13,061 nt of DNA from CAYRIF01 sp964424205 (GTDB taxonomy: Bacteria; Bacteroidota; Bacteroidia; Cytophagales; Cyclobacteriaceae). Shown here one piece after another: positions 8,285-13,061 of this stretch. The notes beneath the pieces are model-generated. The model ran no database searches. It was not told where the DNA came from and saw only the letters and a list, made by a program, of their open reading frames with translations. Numbering within the stretch: the first letter of the stretch is position 1; every line of letters starts with the position of its first letter. The stretch spans positions 1-13,061 of the forward strand of contig CAYRIF010000083.1 of assembly GCA_964424205.1 (NCBI GenBank), in the 5' to 3' direction. The position numbers and the translations under genes were made by a program.

Positions 8285-9238
8285 TTAAGTAATAACATTT
8301 TGCGGCGTGCCGGCCATAAACCTTTCTATATTTTCAGCTAAAATAGTCATTAATCGTTTCCTAGATTCAAGACTAGCCCATGCGATGTGTGGTGTAATGA
8401 AGCAATTTGGAATACCAATAAGTGGATTGTCACTACTCGGTGGTTCTTGACTTAATACATCTAATCCAGCACCTGCGATGCCCCGGTTTTTTAGCGCTAA
8501 TGCTAAATCTGCTTCATTAATAAGGGATCCTCTTGAGGTGTTAATGAGTAGGGAATTTTTCTTCATTTTTTGTAGGGATTTGGTATTGATAAACCCATGG
8601 TTGTCCTTATTTAATGGACAGTGAATACTGATGATATCACTATTTTGAAATACGTCATCTAGTGAATGGAAAGTCACACCTGCCATTATATCTCTTTCTG
8701 GGTGTTTATGACTTGCAATTACTTTTAAACCAAAACCAAGTGCAATCTTGGCTACTTTTTGCCCGATTGATCCAAAGCCAATGATTCCCAAGGTTTTATC
8801 CGATAATTCTACCAAAGGCGTTCTCCAATAAGACCATCCGGAATCGCTGTTCCATTCTCCTGATGATGTACTATCGGCATGTACTCCACATTGATTTGTT
8901 AATTCTAAAATCAAGGAAAAAGTATGCTGTGCCACGAAATTACTACTATACCTTTTGATATTGGAAACGACAATATTATTTTTATTGGCAGCCGCAATGT
9001 CAACATTGTTGTACCCTGTAGCCATAACCGCAATCATTTTAAGGTTGCTTAGGGATGAGAGGGTTTCTGCATTCAACACTACCTTGTTGGTTAATAGGAT
9101 ATCTGCGTCTAATGCTCTTTCTATGATTAGATGATTAGGAGTTGCATTATGAATCACCAAATTCCCTAATGATTTTATCGGAGACCAATCTATATCTCCC
9201 TCATTAAAGTGCGAGGCGTCAAGGGCTACTATTTTCAT
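8285..9238 (-). CDS. D-2-hydroxyacid dehydrogenase (glycerate/hydroxypyruvate reductase type)
   Basis: This cytoplasmic NAD(P)-dependent oxidoreductase of 317 residues interconverts a 2-oxoacid and a D-2-hydroxyacid. It has the two-domain layout of the family: a substrate domain formed by residues 1-100 and 287-317, and a Rossmann domain between. The nucleotide motif GFGSIG is at 154-159. The catalytic set is R236 (in TSRGSLINE), E265 (in QEPP) and H284 (in TPHIAW). ATGYNNVD (73-80) is the substrate-loop motif typical of the glycerate dehydrogenase/HprA branch, so hydroxypyruvate or glyoxylate is a reasonable substrate guess. After the second strand the sequence reads VIASHKH (173-179) with no acidic residue where NAD-specific members usually have Asp. 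The cofactor may therefore be NADPH. It is the first gene of a two-gene minus-strand unit. Confidence 0.93.
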   Translation of the reverse strand: MKIVALDASHFNEGDIDWSPIKSLGNLVIHNATPNHLIIERALDADILLTNKVVLNAETLSSLSNLKMIAVMATGYNNVDIAAANKNNIVVSNIKRYSSNFVAQHTFSLILELTNQCGVHADSTSSGEWNSDSGWSYWRTPLVELSDKTLGIIGFGSIGQKVAKIALGFGLKVIASHKHPERDIMAGVTFHSLDDVFQNSDIISIHCPLNKDNHGFINTKSLQKMKKNSLLINTSRGSLINEADLALALKNRGIAGAGLDVLSQEPPSSDNPLIGIPNCFITPHIAWASLESRKRLMTILAENIERFMAGTPQNVIT

Positions 9239-9262
9239 TTGCCTAAACTAATGATAGAAAAT

Positions 9263-9303
9263 GTGATATCATAGTTTTATCACCAATGTATTGTTTCATT
9301 GGT
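9263..9303. promoter_or_regulatory. Two adjacent dyads in the divergent spacer, possible operator
   Basis: GTGATA (9263-9268) and TATCAC (9278-9283) form a 6-bp dyad with a 9-base spacer. Overlapping its end, ACCAATG (9282-9288) and CATTGGT (9297-9303) form a perfect 7-bp dyad with an 8-base spacer. Both lie between the divergent dehydrogenase and sensor genes, just upstream of the sensor promoter. No regulator gene is nearby to match. Confidence 0.3.
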
Positions 9304-9311
9304 TTTTAGTA

Positions 9312-9341
9312 TTGATTAATAGCAGTTTGGGATTAATTTTG
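9312..9341 (+). promoter_or_regulatory. Bacteroidota-type promoter of the sensor pair
   Basis: TTG (9312-9314) is followed after 19 bases by TAATTTTG (9334-9341), an exact TAnnTTTG match with good spacing. The predicted transcript start, near 9348, lies about 24 bases before the ATG at 9372. It lies downstream of the alternative TTG start at 9291, which supports the ATG as the real start. Confidence 0.6.
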
Positions 9342-9371
9342 GATATAATTATACTATTTTCTGAAAGGGCA

Positions 9372-11045
9372 ATGTTAAAATCATTCTATATAAAAATTTT
9401 GAATGCAGGAGTACGGGAGGAGCAACCGGAATACATTCAAAAAAAAATAAAGCTTACTAATAAGCTAATTGCTACAATCATCATTTTTCTTACATTACCA
9501 TTTCTCTTACTTACTTTTTTTGTTTTACCTAATTTGTTGATTGTATTATCACTTACTAATCTGATTCTGGGTGGATTATTATTATTGAATTACTTGGGAT
9601 TTGAAAAAGTAACACGTACAATTATGGCGATTCTACCACTTGCAGTTGTCATTATTTTCAATGTATTGGCAAGTAGAATTCCCGAAAAACCGCCTACTCA
9701 TATTCCTATGATGGCCGTACTGTTTGCACTTTTTCCATTTATACTATTTGACCTTAGAGAAAAATGGTCGATGATATTTTCTTCCATAATTACTATTTCT
9801 GCCGTGTTATGGTTTGATCGTTGGGCTGCGGCTGGACTCGGTTATAATACCACAACGCTAGATATGATTACTTTTTCATCAGTTTTGGCATGTATTGTTG
9901 GAGTAGCCATGTTTTACAATCTAATAAATCAAAATAAAAATTCTGAACAAAAAGCAGAAAAGCTAATATTAGACATGGGGGAAAATAACGAATTACTTAA
10001 TCAATCGCAAAATGACTTGAAGAACAAATTAGAGGAACTTGAAGTGGCGCGAGAGGAAGAGAGGAAAAGAAACTGGACTTCGGAAGGGTTGGCGAAATTT
10101 GGAGATATACTTAGATCCGATAAAGACCTAGTGCCATTGTCTGACGAAGTATTATCTAGATTAATTAAATATATCAATGCCAATCAAGGGGGATTATTTT
10201 CGTTGGTCGAAGCGGATAATGAAACCTATTTGGAACTAATATCGAGTTACGCATATAATCAGAAAAAGTACAATGAAAAAAGAATCGAAATAGGGCAGGG
10301 ACTTTTGGGGCAAACGTATAAAGAGAAAGGTTATAAATATTTAAGCGAAGTGCCACAAGGATATATGGAAATTACTTCGGGATTAGGCGATGCCACTCCC
10401 AGGTATTTACTGATTGTACCTATGATTGTAAATGACAAAGTAGAAGGTTTAATTGAATTGGCTTCGTTTTATGAGATAGAACAGTATAAAATTAATTTTA
10501 TAGTAAAGCTCGGGGAACAAATTGCTAGTACGTTTAATAGTAAAAAAGTGGATGAAAGAACCAAGAGATTACTAGAAGAAACGCAACAGCAGGCAGAAGA
10601 AATGAGAACACAGGAAGAGGAGGTGAGACAGAATATGGAAGAACTACAAGCGATTCAGGAAGAATTGGAGCGGAATAATAAAGAAACAGAAGCGAAATCC
10701 ATTGAACTACAAGCACAAATGGATAATTTAGAAAAATGGCAATTTAATGTGGCTGCAATTCTAGATGGTGTGCCAAGTACAATTATTGTTGTTGATAAAA
10801 ACTACAAGGTAGAGGATGCTAACAAATCTGTCGAACAGTTGACAGGTTATAAAGTAGCGGAGGTGATTGGAAAACAAATCCAAGATTTTTTTCCTGCGTG
10901 TGAGATAATTAGCATGCCGGTTGAAAAAAAGATTAAGACCGTCTTTGTTGATAAAAATAAAAAGAGATTAGAAGTTACTATTATTTCAAATAATATTACT
11001 AAAAAAGATGGTGAAAAGAAGTTGTTTGTTCTGCAAATCACTTAG
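9372..11045 (+). CDS. Membrane sensor protein, six TM segments, GAF and C-terminal PAS
   Basis: The ATG at 9372 gives 557 residues. The frame is open to a TTG at 9291, but the extra 27 residues do not align with the downstream paralogue and would precede the promoter. About six membrane segments lie at 33-52, 55-74, 82-100, 112-128, 133-148 and 166-186. A coiled coil follows at about 190-232. Then comes a GAF domain at about 240-392, with IGQGLLGQ at 307-314 and a closing EGLIELASF. A second Glu/Gln-rich coiled coil covers about 396-455, including RQNMEELQAIQEEL, a linker common in Bacteroidota sensors. A PAS domain spans about 457-557 and ends at the usual domain edge (LQIT). There is no histidine kinase, cyclase or chemoreceptor output domain. 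It is likely an inner-membrane sensor that acts through a partner. The next gene is a paralogue 63 bp downstream. Confidence 0.88.
   Translation: MLKSFYIKILNAGVREEQPEYIQKKIKLTNKLIATIIIFLTLPFLLLTFFVLPNLLIVLSLTNLILGGLLLLNYLGFEKVTRTIMAILPLAVVIIFNVLASRIPEKPPTHIPMMAVLFALFPFILFDLREKWSMIFSSIITISAVLWFDRWAAAGLGYNTTTLDMITFSSVLACIVGVAMFYNLINQNKNSEQKAEKLILDMGENNELLNQSQNDLKNKLEELEVAREEERKRNWTSEGLAKFGDILRSDKDLVPLSDEVLSRLIKYINANQGGLFSLVEADNETYLELISSYAYNQKKYNEKRIEIGQGLLGQTYKEKGYKYLSEVPQGYMEITSGLGDATPRYLLIVPMIVNDKVEGLIELASFYEIEQYKINFIVKLGEQIASTFNSKKVDERTKRLLEETQQQAEEMRTQEEEVRQNMEELQAIQEELERNNKETEAKSIELQAQMDNLEKWQFNVAAILDGVPSTIIVVDKNYKVEDANKSVEQLTGYKVAEVIGKQIQDFFPACEIISMPVEKKIKTVFVDKNKKRLEVTIISNNITKKDGEKKLFVLQIT
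10260..10360 (+). repeat. Copy 1 of a 101-bp near-identical block shared by the sensor pair
   Basis: This stretch within the GAF domain matches 11994-12094 at 98 of 101 bases, and the last 50 bases are identical. The three differences are silent (Ile, Gly, Gly codons). Flanking parts of the two genes differ at many silent sites. Confidence 0.9.
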
Positions 11046-11108
11046 GGAATGATAAACCTTTTTTAAGAAATATTTACGATAAAAAACCGAGGTTACTTGC
11101 AGCATTAT

Positions 11109-12821
11109 ATGAAAAAACTTATAAATAAATTATACAATATTGGTATCAAAGAGAACCAACCTGAGTATTTGCAAAAAAAAATCAAACTAACCAATAAATT
11201 GGCAGTGATACTGCTATTATTTCTTGTGTTGCCTTTTTTGATGATTGGATTAGTATTATTTACCAAGCAATTGTTTATAATCATTATAGGTGGTGTATTC
11301 TTGTCGCTTCTTCTTGTTTTTAATCATTTTGGAGCTGAAAAAATTTCAAGGATATTGATGTCAATTATGCCGCTGTTACTGGTGGTTTATTTTGGTGTTT
11401 CAGCAGTTGCCACAGGAACAAAACCCCCTACACCCGTCCCATTGATGGCAATTTCACTGTCGCTATTGCCCTTTGTTATATTTGATTTAAATGAAAAGGG
11501 ATACTTGTTTTCTACTACCTTGGTGACAATATCGTTACTGCTTTGGTTTAATAATTGGTCAATATTGGGTTTGGGTTTTGAAGGGACTACTATTGCTGTC
11601 ATGAATTTTTCTTCTTTGCTTGGGTCAATCATAGGAATTTCAATGTTTTATGTGTTGGCTAATCAAAATAATAAATCCGAAGAAAAGGCTGAGGATTTAA
11701 TTGCGGAAATGGATGGTAAGAATATGCTTTTGAACCAATCTCAAAATGATTTAAAAAATAAATTGGAGGAACTAGAAGTAGCCAGAGAAGAAGAAAAGAA
11801 AAGAAACTGGACATCTGAGGGGTTAGCAAAGTTTGGAGATATCCTTAGATCCGATAAAGACGTTGTGAACCTTTCTGACGAGTTGCTGTCAGCTTTAGTT
11901 AAATATATTAATGCCAATCAGGGCGGAATATACGCTGTGATTGAAAAAAAGGAGGAAACCTATATAGAATTAGTGTCGGGCTATGCCTATGACCAGAAAA
12001 AGTACAATGAAAAAAGAATTGAAATAGGGCAGGGGCTTTTGGGACAAACGTATAAAGAGAAAGGTTATAAATATTTAAGCGAAGTGCCACAAGGGTATAT
12101 TGAAATCACTTCAGGGTTAGGAGAAGCAACCCCTAGCCATTTACTAATAGTTCCTATGATGGTAAATGATAAGGTAGAGGGCTTAATTGAATTGGCTTCA
12201 TTTGATGCGTTTGAACAATATAAAATAGATTTTGTTCTGAAGCTGGGTGAGCAAGTAGCAAGTAGCCTGAGTTCAAAGAAAATAGAGGAAAATACGAAAC
12301 TACTACTGAAGGAAACCCAACTTCAAACTCAGGATATGCAAGAGCAAGAAGAAATAATGAGGCAGAGTATGGAGGAATTGCAGGCGATACAAGAAGATAT
12401 GAACCGAACACAACTGGAGAATCTTGCGCAAAATACTGCCCTCAACAATGCCGCATTGGTTTCTGAAACAAATCGAAAAGGCTATATTACCTATGTAAAT
12501 GATACTTTTTGCGCATTTTCAGAATATACCAAGGAGGAGTTAATTGGACAGAACCATAATATCATCCGTCATCAAGACATGCCAAAAGAAATTTTTAAGG
12601 ATATGTGGGCAACCATAGGAAGGGGGAAAGTATGGAGTGGTAGGGTTAAAAACAAGAAAAAGAGTGGGGATTTTTATTGGGTACAAGCAAGTATTACACC
12701 GGTGATAGGAAAGGATGGAAAACCTGAAAAGTATGTAGGTGTGCGGTTCGATATTACTGATACGGTATTGAAAGAAGAAGCACATCTTAAAAAAATTAAG
12801 GACTTAGAAGCGACATTATAG
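11109..12821 (+). CDS. Membrane sensor protein, six TM segments, GAF and Aer-type PAS
   Basis: This 570-residue protein is a paralogue of the preceding gene over residues 1-430. It shares the N-terminal EEQ/KENQPEY..QKKIKLTNK segment, six membrane spans at about 31-186, a coiled coil, a GAF domain at about 240-392 and a second coiled coil. From about 440 it differs and carries a PAS domain much like that of Aer, the FAD-binding redox and energy-taxis receptor. VNDTF (463-467), NIIRHQDMP (484-492), MWATI (499-503), W509 with SGRVKN, and FYWVQASITPV (522-532) are all Aer-like. R487, H488, D490 and W509 correspond to Aer residues R57, H58, D60 and W79, needed for FAD binding. The protein ends shortly after the PAS with no kinase, HAMP or methyl-accepting domain. 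The start is the ATG at 11109, which aligns with the paralogue; an in-frame TTG at 11097 is less likely. It is probably co-transcribed with the gene before it, as no terminator lies between. Confidence 0.9.
   Translation: MKKLINKLYNIGIKENQPEYLQKKIKLTNKLAVILLLFLVLPFLMIGLVLFTKQLFIIIIGGVFLSLLLVFNHFGAEKISRILMSIMPLLLVVYFGVSAVATGTKPPTPVPLMAISLSLLPFVIFDLNEKGYLFSTTLVTISLLLWFNNWSILGLGFEGTTIAVMNFSSLLGSIIGISMFYVLANQNNKSEEKAEDLIAEMDGKNMLLNQSQNDLKNKLEELEVAREEEKKRNWTSEGLAKFGDILRSDKDVVNLSDELLSALVKYINANQGGIYAVIEKKEETYIELVSGYAYDQKKYNEKRIEIGQGLLGQTYKEKGYKYLSEVPQGYIEITSGLGEATPSHLLIVPMMVNDKVEGLIELASFDAFEQYKIDFVLKLGEQVASSLSSKKIEENTKLLLKETQLQTQDMQEQEEIMRQSMEELQAIQEDMNRTQLENLAQNTALNNAALVSETNRKGYITYVNDTFCAFSEYTKEELIGQNHNIIRHQDMPKEIFKDMWATIGRGKVWSGRVKNKKKSGDFYWVQASITPVIGKDGKPEKYVGVRFDITDTVLKEEAHLKKIKDLEATL
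11994..12094 (+). repeat. Copy 2 of the 101-bp near-identical block shared by the sensor pair
   Basis: This is the partner of 10260-10360, in direct orientation and 1734 bp away. It encodes the same GAF-domain residues, from QKKYNEKRIEIG through LSEVPQG. Confidence 0.9.
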
Positions 12822-12834
12822 ATTGTTTATTGCG

Positions 12835-12930
12835 CTAGTCAATATTATTGATTGCACTAAGTGGTGATAAGAAAAATAGTAACCCTATGGGCATCAACAT
12901 ACTAATTGTAAACAACCAGTCAAAGTAATT
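12835..12930 (-). pseudogene. Possible C-terminal remnant of an unknown membrane-protein gene
   Basis: On the minus strand, bases 12930 to 12838 read as 31 codons ending at a TAG (12837-12835). The translation opens NYFDWLFTISMLMPIG and ends LSPLSAINNID. It is strongly hydrophobic, like a last membrane helix with a short polar tail. It would end 13 bases past the stop of the convergent sensor gene. The reading frame continues beyond 12930 into sequence that looks like an insertion-sequence end and meets a TGA near 12996, so the gene appears interrupted. The product cannot be named, and 31 codons is too short to be certain that it is coding. Confidence 0.3.
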
Positions 12931-12931
12931 A

Positions 12932-13061
12932 GGGTCTGCTGAAAAACGTTGACATCTTGAGGGTGAGTACTTGAATGGTGGTTTTATGATTTGTCATGTA
13001 ACGGGTTTAATGCAATAGCGAAAAAATCCATGTACCTTAAAAATCCGTGACTGATTTTTAA
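12932..13061. mobile_element. Possible insertion-sequence end, cut by the window edge
   Basis: The segment starts GGGTCTGCTGAAAAACG at 12932. This resembles the terminal inverted repeats of several transposon families that begin GGG.CTG.TGAAAA. No transposase can be read in the remaining 130 bases. Short open frames on the minus strand run off the window edge, one with its stop near 12984. The other IR and the target duplication would lie outside the window. The call rests on motif resemblance and on the interrupted frame next to it. Confidence 0.3.
13037..13061. repeat. 9-bp perfect inverted repeat at the window end
   Basis: TTAAAAATC (13037-13045) and GATTTTTAA (13053-13061) are exact reverse complements around CGTGACT. 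The dyad could extend past the window. A related AAAAATCCATG occurs just upstream at 13022. It could be a hairpin or a subterminal site of the putative mobile element. Confidence 0.5.

Noticed and set aside
9291..9371. TTG start extending the first sensor by 27 residues
   Set aside because: The extra residues have no counterpart in the paralogue, whose N-terminus aligns from the ATG at 9372, and the exact promoter match (9312-9341) lies within the extension.
10174..12090. Two similar 60-residue antisense frames (10174-10356 and 11908-12090) starting MALRLNIYN
   Set aside because: They are reverse-strand shadows of the near-identical GAF-coding blocks; their similarity follows from the sense genes.
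12838..12853. AT-rich dyad TCAATA-T-TATTGA as terminator of the sensor genes
   Set aside because: There is almost no loop, no GC pairs in the stem core and no T tract after it.

Overview
The window looks like a chromosomal segment of a Bacteroidota bacterium, probably a Cytophagales-type (often marine) member. It is AT-rich. Two places match the Bacteroidota promoter pattern TTG-N(17-23)-TAnnTTTG exactly. The proteins are typical of the phylum: secreted TPR and beta-barrel proteins with short N-terminal signal peptides, and membrane sensors with GAF/PAS domains joined by long Glu/Gln-rich coiled coils. No phage, CRISPR, tRNA or rRNA was seen. Genus assignment is not possible from reading alone.

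Layout. (1) 35-1570, minus: a proton-dependent oligopeptide transporter (POT/PTR2) with all signature motifs. (2) 1854-2312, plus: a small exported helical protein with its own promoter and a strong terminator. (3) 2556-3554, plus: an exported beta-rich, probably outer-membrane protein with an unusual Cys/His-containing basic tail, followed by a degenerate 7-bp tandem repeat. (4) 3666-6146, plus: gyrA, followed 54 bp later by a periplasmic TPR-repeat protein (6201-7352). A perfect 36-bp palindrome (7372-7407) ends this block and also serves the convergent genes. (5) 7423-9238, minus: a two-gene unit of a delta3,5-delta2,4-dienoyl-CoA isomerase-like crotonase and a D-2-hydroxyacid dehydrogenase. 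(6) 9372-12821, plus: two tandem paralogous sensors with six predicted membrane segments, a coiled coil, a GAF domain, a second coiled coil and a PAS domain. (7) 12835-13061: a probable tail of an unknown membrane-protein gene on the minus strand, apparently cut by an insertion-sequence-like end.

How they work together. Most of the window is housekeeping or general physiology: peptide uptake, DNA topology, unsaturated fatty-acid breakdown and 2-hydroxyacid reduction. The most distinctive part is the tandem sensor pair. Both proteins share membrane, coiled-coil and GAF parts but end in different PAS domains. The second PAS carries the RHxDMP and W motifs of the FAD-binding Aer redox/energy-taxis family. 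Neither protein has a kinase, cyclase or chemoreceptor output domain, so they probably signal through a partner outside the window or through each other. A 101-bp block in the two genes differs at only three silent sites, which suggests recent gene conversion.
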